DNA from: CAWCKS01 sp963796195
GTDB lineage: Bacteria; Pseudomonadota; Alphaproteobacteria; Rhizobiales; Xanthobacteraceae
Assembly (NCBI GenBank): GCA_963796195.1
Contig: CAWCKS010000003.1
Coordinates: 186,001-250,000, forward strand
DNA: 64,000 bases
Direction of reading: 5' to 3'
The notes under the pieces were generated by a model. That model was given only the letters and a program-made list of their open reading frames with translations, was not told the origin of the DNA and ran no database searches. The translations under genes and the position numbers were made by a program. Below are positions 54,715 to 63,333 of this stretch, one piece after another (the first letter of the stretch is position 1; the number at the start of each line of letters is the position of its first letter).

Positions 54715-55029
54715 CTAGTGCCTTGCGCCTTTTTGGTAGCTTCTTAAGTACGTCGAGGGGGACGATCCAGATTGCGAAGCGAAGCGAACCAATCTAGGAA
54801 CCGCGCAATCAAACCGGATCGCTTCGTCGGCTGCGCCTCCTCGCAATGACGGTGGCGTTACCTGATACCCCCGTCCCCACCAGTAACACCAGCGCTGGAC
54901 ATTCGGCGCCAAGCCGTTCTCGTAGTTGCCGAGCTTCTCCCACTTCGGCAGCTTCAGCTCTTTCATCGCCGCATCGTTCAGGCACTTGCCGACGTCCGCG
55001 GGGACGACCGGTCCCCCTGCCGCGATCAC
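54715..55029 (-). CDS. Hypothetical protein translationally coupled to ybaK-like gene
   Basis: A 104-codon frame whose GTG at 55029 overlaps the upstream TGA (GTGA). The first 56 residues look genuine (GKCLNDAAMKELKLPKWEKL; APNVQRWCYWWGRGYQ), while the rest translates a palindromic repeat at 54769-54853 and is Ser/Arg-rich. The repeat has probably replaced the natural 3' end. Family unknown. Confidence 0.5.
   Translation of the reverse strand: MIAAGGPVVPADVGKCLNDAAMKELKLPKWEKLGNYENGLAPNVQRWCYWWGRGYQVTPPSLRGGAADEAIRFDCAVPRLVRFASQSGSSPSTYLRSYQKGARH
54769..54853. repeat. CGTCATTGCGAG-type repeat at the right edge of the methylase-ATPase block
   Basis: GATTGCGAAGCGAAGCGAAC followed by GGATCGCTTCGTCGGCTGCG, then CCTCCTCGCAATGACGG, a diverged copy of the element at 50860-50932. 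Confidence 0.72.
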
Positions 55030-55493
55030 CCGCGCAGACTGAACCGTTTGTGGCGGGCGGTCGCGGTCAGCAGCGCGAACTGCGCCTGCGTCATGTGGAC
55101 CAGCGTCGCGTGGTCGCCGGCTTCGAAATAGACGTCCGGCTCGCGGTCGATGCTTTCGTCGACCATGACGTCAAGCCCGTAGCACTCGCCGACCGGCGGC
55201 ACCGCGCCGTGGTCGCAATCGGCAAACCAGGCATCGACTTCGCTTTCGCGGGCAAGGTCGATATCGTCGCCGAGCGCGGCGCGCAATTCCGACAGGTCGA
55301 GCCGCCGCGACGCCGGCAGCACGGCAAGCAGGAAGGCGCCGTCGCGGCGCAACAGCACGGCCTTGGCGAGGCGATCACCGGAGACATGGCTTGCCTGCGC
55401 AGTGCGCGTCGCGCTCATGGTCGGTTCGTGACACAACAACTCATACGTCACGTTCTGGTCGAGATATGTCGCCAACGTTGGTGCGATGGACAT
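55026..55493 (-). CDS. YbaK/EbsC-type aminoacyl-tRNA deacylase
   Basis: A 155-residue YbaK/ProX-domain protein that would hydrolyse mischarged tRNA in trans. The family pattern HVSGDRLAKAVLLRRDGAFL has the conserved Lys, followed by LAVLPASRRLDLSELR and VPPVGECYGLDVMVDES with the Gly-rich substrate loop. It follows phhB by 64 bp and overlaps the next small gene. The particular tRNA cannot be named. Confidence 0.87.
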   Translation of the reverse strand: MSIAPTLATYLDQNVTYELLCHEPTMSATRTAQASHVSGDRLAKAVLLRRDGAFLLAVLPASRRLDLSELRAALGDDIDLARESEVDAWFADCDHGAVPPVGECYGLDVMVDESIDREPDVYFEAGDHATLVHMTQAQFALLTATARHKRFSLRG

Positions 55494-55557
55494 GATGAAC
55501 CTCCTTTGCGTTCATCTTGAGTGTCGCGCTTGCCCTCAGAGAGGTCAGCATGCGCGG

Positions 55558-55920
55558 CTAGAGTGCGATTCCAATCAGGCTGATGCGATCGAACGCGTGA
55601 TCGATCTTCGATGCCATGATGAAGTCGTTCTCGTGCAGTCCCTTGATCTTCCTGGTCTGCAGTGACACCCGGGCATAGCCCCAGCCAAAGGCGATGTCCG
55701 GGTGGTGTCGTTCCGTTTCGGCGATCGCTCCGACCTGATCGACGAAGTCCAGAGCGTCGCGAAAATTCCGGAATTTGAACTCCCGCTCCAGGCAATGCGC
55801 ATCGTCGCGCAGTGTCCAGTCTTGGGCCTGGGCATGGAGTTGTTCGGCTTCGTCCGCCGTCAGCGGCGGGATGCCGCCCTGGCAGGGCGTGCAGGACTTG
55901 TCGAGGACAGTTACGCTCAT
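55558..55920 (-). CDS. phhB: 4a-hydroxytetrahydrobiopterin dehydratase
   Basis: A 120-residue pterin-4a-carbinolamine dehydratase (DCoH/PhhB). It dehydrates the pterin product of phenylalanine hydroxylase and so recycles the cofactor. The active-site signature ETERHHPDIAFGWGYARVSL and the C-terminal KIKGLHENDFIMASKID are intact. First gene of a three-gene leftward run. Confidence 0.94.
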   Translation of the reverse strand: MSVTVLDKSCTPCQGGIPPLTADEAEQLHAQAQDWTLRDDAHCLEREFKFRNFRDALDFVDQVGAIAETERHHPDIAFGWGYARVSLQTRKIKGLHENDFIMASKIDHAFDRISLIGIAL

Positions 55921-56229
55921 GAAGGACCTCGCTTTAAGCAGGTGGCCGGCCGTCCCGAGCTATTATGAAGTCTAGCACGCCTTGGCCGATCGCTCTTGAT
56001 CCAAGTCACGGTTAAAGCCGGTTCCACGTTGCATTCATGAGTGGCGATCGTGCGCGGGGCAGCCGCCCTGAATTACGCTTGCCGCAATTTTTGGCTTGCC
56101 TCTGATTCGCTTCTAGTGTAATGTTGGCGACATTCCGGCCCTCACGAGGGGCGCGTCGCGATCGCTGGCGACTGCGGGCTGGACTACGATCGACGTTGAC
56201 CGCATCGGCCACGCCGTCAGTCGATCGCA

Positions 56230-56401
56230 AGTCGGGCCTGCCCGACTTGCGCGCTATTATGCGCATCAGGGGCAAGCCCCTGATGCGTTGCAGGGAAAAC
56301 CGGATGTCGGTTGTACCTAGCGGTGAATGAAGCTCGTTGCGCTGCTTAACTACTTTTTGCGCACGAGGCTGCGGGTGCCAGCTGGCATCCGGTTTTCCCT
56401 G
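56230..56401. repeat. Cluster of nested perfect inverted repeats
   Basis: Three perfect palindromes: AGTCGGGC-ct-GCCCGACT (56230-56247), GCATCAGGGG-caag-CCCCTGATGC (56263-56286), and a 16-bp pair CAGGGAAAACCGGATG (56291-56306) with CATCCGGTTTTCCCTG (56386-56401), 79 bp apart. The last could fold into a long stem. Confidence 0.75.
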
Positions 56402-56491
56402 CGCCCTCTGATCTTCAGAGCGCGCGAAAGTAAGGGCAAAACCTCGGGCACCTGCGTGCCGCGGGGCGATTTCGTGTGTCGTCTTTTCCAG

Positions 56492-56632
56492 GTCGTCCCC
56501 GCGAACGCGGGGACCCATAACCCCTGTGAGAATTGGTGATACATGAGATGGCGTCGAAGGACAGATCAATCACATGCGTTCGTCGCATCACATCCGCTGC
56601 GGCGTATGGGTCCCCGCGTTCGCGGGGACGAC
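56492..56632. repeat. 141-bp element with inverted GTCGTCCCCGC arms, second copy
   Basis: Left arm 56492-56519 and right arm 56605-56632 are GTCGTCCCCGCGAACGCGGG, then GACCCATA, and its inverse. Sequence next to the arms shows it is an inverted relative of the element at 29484-29621 (CCCATAACCCCTGTG here against CACAGGGGCTATGGG there). Confidence 0.8.
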
Positions 56633-56767
56633 CACAAGAAGTGTGTGAGTTGACGGTCCGCAAAACCCCCCAAAAATGGATGAAAACTCTCACACGATCA
56701 GCAACTTCAGCGGCACCGGTGGTCGCGTCATCATCGCAATGAAGCTGCGGCATGGGTGACTACAAAT

Positions 56768-56977
56768 TCACCGCGCGCTGTTCGCCGCCTCATGTTCCGC
56801 CGCGATCGCGCGCAGGCAGGTCTGGCACAGGCAATCGTCGTAGCCGGTTCCGCCCGGGGGCAGGGGATGCCGGGCGGTTTCCGCAGCGCACCAACACTCT
56901 TTCGAGAGCCCGCACGAAAACTCAGTCCCACAGCGGGCACAGGTGACCTTGCGGGGAGAAGATAACGGATTTGTCAT
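56768..56977 (-). CDS. Cysteine-rich CWC family protein
   Basis: A 69-residue protein from ATG 56977 (MTNPLSSPRKVTCARCGTEF). It has CARCGTEFSCG, the CWC triad in SKECWCAAE, and DDCLCQTCLRAIAAEH; the eight Cys probably bind zinc. It matches the small Cys-rich CWC domain family, which has no known function. It is divergent from the DUF1800 gene. Confidence 0.85.
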   Translation of the reverse strand: MTNPLSSPRKVTCARCGTEFSCGLSKECWCAAETARHPLPPGGTGYDDCLCQTCLRAIAAEHEAANSAR

Positions 56978-57091
56978 GCGCGAAGCCGTAAAATCCAGCC
57001 GTTCCTTCAGCAGAAATTCATCTGAAGAAGCTGCATTATAATGGCGCTGGCGAATCCGATGAAACCCCTTGCTGCCGTACGGGGAAGTTAA

Positions 57092-58654
57092 ATGGCGCGT
57101 GATCCCCAAGCTGCCCTGGTGGCGCTGAACCGTTTCGGGTTCGGCGCGCGCGGCGCTGCGTCCGGCGATTTCGAATCCGCCGTCACCGACCCGCGCGGCT
57201 TCGTCAGGGCGGAACTCGCCAAGCCCAATGCCGCGCTCCTGATCGCGCCGGGCCTGCTGTCGACGCCGGAGCTCGGACAACTGCTGTTCGCGTACCAGAA
57301 AGAGGTGCGACGCAGCGCGCGGCGCAGAAGGCGGCGCAAGGTGCGACGCTCTCAGCGCCCGACACGAATGCGCCTGCGCCGGCAGACCGCCCGCTCCACC
57401 GCAGCGCTCGCTGTCATCAGCAAATCCCGATCAGATGGCGGCTGCCTCAGGCCGACACCATGAGCGCGCAGCCGGTGACGCCCGCGCCCGCAACATCGCC
57501 GCAGCCGCAACTTCAGCAACCGCAGCCGCCGCAACCGCTCAACGTCATCCAAAAGACCTTCCGCACCGAGGCGCTGGCGCGCTTCCAGCATGCGACGCTG
57601 GCGGAGGTCGGCTTCATCGAGCGCCTCGTCGCGTTCTGGTCGAACCATTTCTGCATCTCCGCCAACAAGGGCGAGCCGGCGCGGATCTGGGCCGGCGCGT
57701 TCGAGCGCGAAGCAATCCGCCCGCACGTGCTCGGTCGCTTCGCCGACATGCTGCGCGCGGTCGAGCAGCATCCGGCGATGCTGTTCTTCCTCGACAACCA
57801 GCAATCGCTCGGACCGAACTCGCGCGCCGGCATCAACCGCAAGCGCGGGCTGAACGAAAATCTCGCGCGGGAAATCATGGAGCTGCACACGCTCGGCGTC
57901 GGCGGCGGTTACAATCAGGCCGACGTGACGTCGCTCGCGCGCATCATCACCGGCTGGACCTTCGCCGGGCCGCAAGGCGTGATGGCGCCGCCGGGCAGCT
58001 TCGCCTTCAACGCCAATGCCCATGAGCCGGGTGCGCAGACGCTGCTCGGCAAGAGCTACGACGACAACGGCCTTGATGCAGGGCGAAGCGGCGTTGAACG
58101 ATCTGGCGCGACACCCGTCGACCGCAAAATTCATCGCGACCAAACTGGCGCGGCACTTCGTGGCCGACGATCCGCCGCCGGCGCTGGTGGCGCGGCTCGC
58201 CGACACCTTCCGCAAGACCGACGGCGATCTCGGCGCGGTCAGCCGCGCGCTGGTCGATGCCGATGAGGCGTGGAGCGCGCCGCTGACAAAAATCCGCTCG
58301 CCCTACGACTACATGATCGCGACCGGCCGCATGCTGGCGGTGATCCCGCCGGAGCCGGGCCGCTATCTCGGCCCGCTCAATCTGCTCGGCCAGCCGTTGT
58401 GGTCGCCGGCGGGTCCCAATGGGTTTGCCGACACCAACGCGGTGTGGGCGTCGCCCGAAGGTATGAAGCTGCGGCTCGATCTCGCAGCGCAAATCGGCGA
58501 GCGCACCGGCGACAGTGTCGAGCCGCGCGACCTCATTCATGTCGTCGCGGGCGATGCTGCGACGCCTGAGACCAGGCGCGCGATCGAGCTTGCGGAGTCG
58601 CGCAAGCAGGCGATGGCGCTGCTGCTGATGTCGCCGGAATTCCAGAGGAGATAG
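57092..58654 (+). pseudogene. DUF1800 domain-containing protein (frameshifted)
   Basis: About 520 codons in three overlapping frames. The start MARDPQAALVALNRFGFGAR gives the usual N-terminus, the frame is lost at about 57310-57470, and the core resumes with RFQHATLAEVGFIERLVAFW and SNHFCISANKGEPARIWAGA, then NENLAREIMELHTLGVGGGY. One added T near 58072 breaks NG-LMQGEAALNDLARHPST. The chain ends MALLLMSPEFQRR. DUF1800 proteins are secreted or periplasmic proteins of unknown role that are nearly always paired with DUF1501, as here (3-bp gap). Likely sequencing errors. Confidence 0.87.
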
Positions 58655-58657
58655 GCG

Positions 58658-59878
58658 ATGGACTGCGCCGAAAACATCGCGCTGACAACCACGCGCCGCT
58701 CGCTCCTCACCGGCTTTGCCTCATTCGCCGCGTGGGCTTACTTGCCGAAATTCGCGCGTGCCGCCGACGGCCGCGATCCCCGGCTGATCGTCGTCATCCT
58801 GCGCGGCGCGCTCGATGGTCTTGCGACCGTGGCGCCGGTCGGTGATCCCGACTACGCCGGCCTGCACGGCTCGATTGCGCTTGCGACCGGCGGTCAGCAT
58901 CCGGCGACGCCGTTAAATTCGTTCTTCGCACTGCATCCGTCGATGCCCGCGTTCGCGCGCATGTATGGCGAGGGCCACGCCACGGTCGTGCATGCGGTTG
59001 CGACCGGTTATCGCGACCGCTCGCATTTCGACGGCCAGGATGTGCTCGAAAGTGGCTATGCGGGTCCGGGCCGCGTGCAGTCCGGCTGGCTCAATCGCGC
59101 GCTGCAAGCTTTACCGCATGGCGAGCGCGCGACCGGCGCGCTCGCGGTCGGCACCACGCCGCCGCTGGTGCTGCGCGGCTCGGCACCGACGGTGGGCTGG
59201 GCGCCGGTCGCTGTTCCCCAGGCCGATGACGACACCGCGGCGCGGCTGCTCGATCTCTACACCCACCGCGACCCTGCGCTCGCCAGCGCGCTGAGCCAGG
59301 GCCTGCAACTCGAAAAGTCCTCGCAGGGTAATGACATGAAGCCGACGCCCGGCCTCAACCAGGTCGGCGCGATGCGGCTTGCGGCGAAAGGCGCGGCGAA
59401 GTTGATGGCCGCCGATGACGGCCCGCGGATTGCCGCGCTCGCGTTCGACGGCTGGGACACCCACGCCAACGAAGGCGGCGCGGTTGGCCGGCTCGCGTTC
59501 CTGCTCGGCGGGCTCGACGGTGCGTTCGATGAATTGCAGACCGGGCTTGGCGACAAGTGGCGCGACACCGCGATCGTGGTCGCGACCGAATTCGGCCGCA
59601 CCGCGCACATCAACGGCACCGACGGCACCGATCACGGCACCGGCACCATCGCGTTGCTGCTCGGCGGCGCGATCAAGGGCGGTCAGGTGATTTCGGACTG
59701 GCCGGGCCTGAAGCAGGCGCAACTCTATGAAGGCCGCGACCTCAAGCCGACCACGGATCTGCGCGGCGTGCTGAAGGGCCTGTTGCGCGATCACCTCGGC
59801 CTGAGCGAGAGCGTGCTCAACGACGCCGTGTTCCCCGACAGCAACCAGGCGAAGCCGATGGCGGGCTTGATCGCTTAA
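58658..59878 (+). CDS. DUF1501 domain-containing protein, Tat-exported
   Basis: A 406-residue protein of the DUF1501 (sulfatase/alkaline-phosphatase-like fold) family. A twin-arginine signal is visible at about residues 11-35 (TTRRSLLTGFASFAAWAYLP). Family motifs: LIVVILRGALDGLATVAPVG, RSHFDGQDVLESG and VATEFGRTAHINGTDGTDHG. AGGAG lies nine bases upstream of the ATG. Partner of DUF1800 upstream; the pair is common and functionally unexplained. Confidence 0.92.
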   Translation: MDCAENIALTTTRRSLLTGFASFAAWAYLPKFARAADGRDPRLIVVILRGALDGLATVAPVGDPDYAGLHGSIALATGGQHPATPLNSFFALHPSMPAFARMYGEGHATVVHAVATGYRDRSHFDGQDVLESGYAGPGRVQSGWLNRALQALPHGERATGALAVGTTPPLVLRGSAPTVGWAPVAVPQADDDTAARLLDLYTHRDPALASALSQGLQLEKSSQGNDMKPTPGLNQVGAMRLAAKGAAKLMAADDGPRIAALAFDGWDTHANEGGAVGRLAFLLGGLDGAFDELQTGLGDKWRDTAIVVATEFGRTAHINGTDGTDHGTGTIALLLGGAIKGGQVISDWPGLKQAQLYEGRDLKPTTDLRGVLKGLLRDHLGLSESVLNDAVFPDSNQAKPMAGLIA

Positions 59879-59887
59879 CCGGCCGCG

Positions 59888-60832
59888 TCACTTGCCGCTT
59901 GAGATCTTGTCGACCTCGGCGATCTCGTCCGCCGTCATCTTCCAGTCGATCGCCTTGGCGTTCTGCTCGACCTGTTCCGGCCTGGTTGCGCCAGCAATCA
60001 CGCTCGTCACCTGCGACCGCGAAGCGAGCCACGAGAACGCCAGCTCCAGCATGGTGTGGTTGCGCGCTGTCGCGAACGCCTCCAGTTTCTCGACAATAGC
60101 GATGTTCTTGTCGTTGACGTAGCGGTCGCGCAGCCGCGGCACCAGCGCAAAGCGCGTGCCGGCTGGCGCGTCGCTGCCGCGCTTGTATTTGCCGGTCAGC
60201 AGACCGCTAGCGAGCGGGAAGTACGGCAGGATGCCGAGCTTGTACTCCTTCGCCATCGGCTGCAGGTCTTTCTCGAGGTCGCGCACGACGAGGCTGTACT
60301 CGTCCTGGATCGAGATGAAGGGATGCGTGTTGATCGCTCTTGCGGTCAGTTGCGCTTCGACGACGCGCCAGGCCGGCAGGTTCGAGCAGCCGACGTAGCG
60401 CACCTTGCCCTGGCTGATCAGATCCTCCAGCGCGCGCAGCGTCTCCTCGATCGGCGTCAGCGGATCGTAGTTGTGCTGCTGGTAGAGATCGATGTGATCG
60501 GTCTTCAGCCGCTTCAGGCTGTCCTCGACGGCGTTCATGATGTAGCGGCGCGCCGCGCCCTTCTTCACGCCGGCATCGTCCATCGGCATGCCGAACTTGG
60601 TTGCGAGCACGATGTCCTTGCGCTTGTCGCCGAGCACCTCGCCCATCGCAGTCTCGGAACCGCCGCGATTGCCGTAGACGTCGGCGGTGTCGAACAGCGT
60701 GATGCCGAGGTCGATCGCCTTGTGGATCACCTTGCGCGTGCCCTCGACATCGAGGCGCTGGCCGAAATTGTTGCAGCCGATGCCGACCGCCGAGACGCGA
60801 AGGCCTGAGTTGCCGAGGTTGCGAATTTCCAT
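59888..60832 (-). CDS. Aldo/keto reductase
   Basis: A 314-residue NADPH-dependent TIM-barrel oxidoreductase. The catalytic tetrad is recognisable: Asp and Tyr in LFDTADVYGNRGGSE, Lys in VLATKFGMP and His in DLYQQHNYDP. The start is ATG 60832 (MEIRNLGNSGLRVSAVGIGC). It resembles the YghZ/potassium-channel beta-subunit-like group of aldo/keto reductases. The substrate is not predictable. Confidence 0.94.
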   Translation of the reverse strand: MEIRNLGNSGLRVSAVGIGCNNFGQRLDVEGTRKVIHKAIDLGITLFDTADVYGNRGGSETAMGEVLGDKRKDIVLATKFGMPMDDAGVKKGAARRYIMNAVEDSLKRLKTDHIDLYQQHNYDPLTPIEETLRALEDLISQGKVRYVGCSNLPAWRVVEAQLTARAINTHPFISIQDEYSLVVRDLEKDLQPMAKEYKLGILPYFPLASGLLTGKYKRGSDAPAGTRFALVPRLRDRYVNDKNIAIVEKLEAFATARNHTMLELAFSWLASRSQVTSVIAGATRPEQVEQNAKAIDWKMTADEIAEVDKISSGK

Positions 60833-60989
60833 GAACTGTCCCTTCTGGCTGTCTTGCAGTTGTTCTTGCTTGGTCGGTTCGGCGCGGCTTTTGGGGAAAT
60901 CAGCGCGACCGCATGCGAGGAGCACTCGATGGGCTCAAAACCCCGCCGATCCTACAATCTTCCGCGGCGCGGGCAATAATGTCGGCTGG

Positions 60990-61832
60990 CTAGATCGAGG
61001 CCAGGACCGCCTCGATGTCGCTGCCGGCATCGCCTGCCGTGCGCGCGGGCGGCGCGTTGCGCAGCGCGCCGACCGTCATGCGGCGTACGGCGGCTTCCGC
61101 GCTGCGCGCGATTTCCTTGCGGTCGGCGCTGACGCCATAGGCGACGGGCTCACCCCAGCTCGCGACCACGTCGATCGCGCCGGAGCGGAGCACGCCAATC
61201 AGGTGCGGAATGAGATCGATATCGCCATACCAGGAGACGCGCTCGCGCGAGGCACGGCTGATCGGCAGGCCGCTCAAGCCGACATAGGCGAGCGACAGCG
61301 GCTGCACGGTGACGGTGTCGTGGTGCGTGGAACGCGCGATGGTGTGATGCACCGCGCCAATCAGGGCGGAGCGAAACGGCAGGGTGCGGTTGCCGTCGCC
61401 TGACGTGCCCTCGGCGAACAGCACGACCGCGTCGCCGCCGAGCAGGCGCTCGGCGATTTCCTGCGTCGCAGCTCCAGTCTTGTGGCGCCGCTGCCGGTCG
61501 ATGAACACCGAGCGCTGCAGCTTGGCGAGCTGCCCGAACAGTGGCCAGGTCGCGACCTCCCTCTTGGCGATGAACACCGCGGGCGTCAGTGCCGTGATCA
61601 CGACGATGTCGAGCCACGAGGCGTGATTGGCAAGAATGAGCAGCGGAAAATCCGGCGAGCGGTGCCCGATCTGGCGCACGCGGATCCCGATCACCGCGCA
61701 CAGGATGCGGTGGTACCAGTGGGGGATGACGCGCTGGATCGGCAGGCGGAAGACGAGGCCGACGAGCTGGAACGGCAGCAGGACCAGCGTCAACGTGAGA
61801 AAGGCGATGGCGATCAGGACGACGCGGATCAT
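60990..61832 (-). CDS. plsC: 1-acyl-sn-glycerol-3-phosphate acyltransferase
   Basis: A 280-residue membrane acyltransferase of phospholipid synthesis that acylates lysophosphatidate, or a related lyso-lipid. The H-x4-D motif is LILANHASWLDIVV and the phosphate-binding motif is VVLFAEGTSGDGNRTLPF. One hydrophobic segment lies at the N-terminus from ATG 61832 (MIRVVLIAIAFLTLTLV). The frame is open upstream but without family character. Confidence 0.92.
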   Translation of the reverse strand: MIRVVLIAIAFLTLTLVLLPFQLVGLVFRLPIQRVIPHWYHRILCAVIGIRVRQIGHRSPDFPLLILANHASWLDIVVITALTPAVFIAKREVATWPLFGQLAKLQRSVFIDRQRRHKTGAATQEIAERLLGGDAVVLFAEGTSGDGNRTLPFRSALIGAVHHTIARSTHHDTVTVQPLSLAYVGLSGLPISRASRERVSWYGDIDLIPHLIGVLRSGAIDVVASWGEPVAYGVSADRKEIARSAEAAVRRMTVGALRNAPPARTAGDAGSDIEAVLASI

Positions 61833-62072
61833 GACGTTCAATGGCAATAGGCCGGCACGCGCTCCTATAGGGAGCTTTGCGGCATTGCGAAAGACCAAAC
61901 TCGGCGGGAAAACGGTGGCAGATGCCCCAAAAAGGTGCGGCCCCGGTCAGACGCGGCGACTGACGGGGACCGCTGGGGGCGCCACGCGGACGGGGTTCGA
62001 TTGGCGCAGGCGTACGTCTAGAACGCGTTTGTTACGCCGCGATGACGCCACAAGTTGTCCACAGCCCGCCGC

Positions 62073-62219
62073 TCAACGATGCGACGACCGCGCGCCGACG
62101 GCCGCCGCCTCGCTCAACGGCAAGTCGATGCCGCGCGCAGAACTCGCGAGCAGCAACATGGCCGTCAGCACGATCGCGGCGGCGAGCGTCACCGCCACGA
62201 GAACCACCGAGCCTTTCAT
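62073..62219 (-). CDS. Small membrane protein (48 residues)
   Basis: A frame from ATG 62219 to TGA 62073. MKGSVVLVAVTLAAAIVLTA forms a single membrane segment or uncleaved signal, followed by a short polar tail (SSARGIDLPLSEAAAVGARS). It lies 12 bp behind the next small gene, same strand. No family recognised. Confidence 0.45.
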   Translation of the reverse strand: MKGSVVLVAVTLAAAIVLTAMLLLASSARGIDLPLSEAAAVGARSSHR

Positions 62220-62231
62220 CGCTCGTGGGTG

Positions 62232-62408
62232 TCAGAGCATGAGCCCTGGTGCACGCAGTACTTCCACCGAGAGCATCGCCAGCGCGATCAGCAACGATAG
62301 CGACAACGCGCCTGCCGCAAACAGTGCGGCGAAGGCTTCCGAGGTCTGTGCGAGTGTCCGGCCGGCTCCGGTGTCGAAACCGGGAGCGTCTTGCAATGGC
62401 CCGATCAT
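62232..62408 (-). CDS. Small single-span membrane protein (58 residues)
   Basis: A frame from ATG 62408 (MIGPLQDAPGFDTGAGRTLA) with one hydrophobic segment (FAALFAAGALSLSLLIALAM). The tail ends RAPGLML. Paired with the 48-residue frame just downstream; the two have the look of a small bicistronic membrane operon. Function unknown. Confidence 0.5.
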   Translation of the reverse strand: MIGPLQDAPGFDTGAGRTLAQTSEAFAALFAAGALSLSLLIALAMLSVEVLRAPGLML

Positions 62409-62570
62409 GCGAAAATCATCCTTGAAAGATTCTTGAGGGTAGCCCACCCGACGAATCAGTGCGTGATGAAAGGATGCGAAAATTTCCGGGCCGCGCCTTG
62501 TCCACAATTCTGGCACGCAGCGTCGAAACTGCGGCGAAAGCGCGACAAATGGTTAATGAATTCTTGAAGG

Positions 62571-63218
62571 CTATTCGCCGACGGCAAACTGCTGCGCTAC
62601 CGTGGCATCGGGTTGCCAGTCCATCGGCACGTAGTCCGGCTCCCGCTCGATCCGCCGCAGCCAGGCGCGGATAGCTGGAAACAACTCGAGGTCGAAGTCG
62701 CATTGATGCGCCAGATGGGTATAAGCGTACAGCGCGATGTCGGCCACGGTGACATGGCCAGCCGCGAAGTAGTCGTGGCTCTTCAGGTGATCGTCCATCA
62801 CCTGCAGCGCGCGATAGCCCCGCTCCATCCAGTCTTCGATCGAGTTGGCATGCAACTCGCGCCCGCCCTTGACCAGCGACAGCCAGAAATACGCGGCACC
62901 GATGTTCGGTTCGAGCGCATGCTGCTCGAAGAACATCCATTGCAGAGCGTCGGCCCGGTCCATCCGATGGTCCGGCGCCAGTGACGTGCCCTGCGCGACG
63001 TACCAGAGGATCGCGTTGGACTCCGCGAGATAGCGCCCGGGGGTCAATTCCAGCAGCGGCACCTGTCCGCTCGGGTTCTTCTTCAGGAAGTCCGGCGTTC
63101 GGCTCTCGCCCTGCAGAATGTCGATTTCGATCAGGCGATACGACTCGCGCAGCAAGGCAAGCGCAAGACGCACCTTGTAGCTGTTGCCGGAGCGCTGCAT
63201 CGAATAAAGGGTCAACAT
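62571..63218 (-). CDS. Glutathione S-transferase family protein
   Basis: A 215-residue cytosolic GST. The N-terminal thioredoxin-like half has MLTLYSMQRSGNSYKVRLAL (Ser in the activating position), the cis-Pro in SGQVPLLEL, and the gamma-glutamyl-binding LAESNAILWYVA. The helical C-terminal half ends with FPAIRAWLRRIEREPDYVP. It resembles the YfcG/Nu-like or beta-type GSTs. Substrate unknown. Confidence 0.92.
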   Translation of the reverse strand: MLTLYSMQRSGNSYKVRLALALLRESYRLIEIDILQGESRTPDFLKKNPSGQVPLLELTPGRYLAESNAILWYVAQGTSLAPDHRMDRADALQWMFFEQHALEPNIGAAYFWLSLVKGGRELHANSIEDWMERGYRALQVMDDHLKSHDYFAAGHVTVADIALYAYTHLAHQCDFDLELFPAIRAWLRRIEREPDYVPMDWQPDATVAQQFAVGE

Positions 63219-63333
63219 TCTCTGGAAAGCCCCAACCGAGTCAGAGGAGACAGCTCGTACCTTCCGCGAAACGGCGGTGCTGAGACCATGGGGTTGCCTC
63301 GTGGCTTCTTCAAGTCTGCCGCGTGATCACGAT

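Larger units (their letters stand above)
55921..56767. other. 847-bp gene-free stretch rich in inverted repeats
   Basis: No gene is supported on either strand. It contains the hairpin cluster at 56230-56401 and the 141-bp element at 56492-56632, listed separately. The remainder shows nothing recognisable. Confidence 0.6.

Noticed and set aside
50860..54853. Calling the nuclease/methylase region a prophage or integrative element
   Set aside because: No integrase, phage structural gene, tRNA end or direct-repeat att sites were seen.
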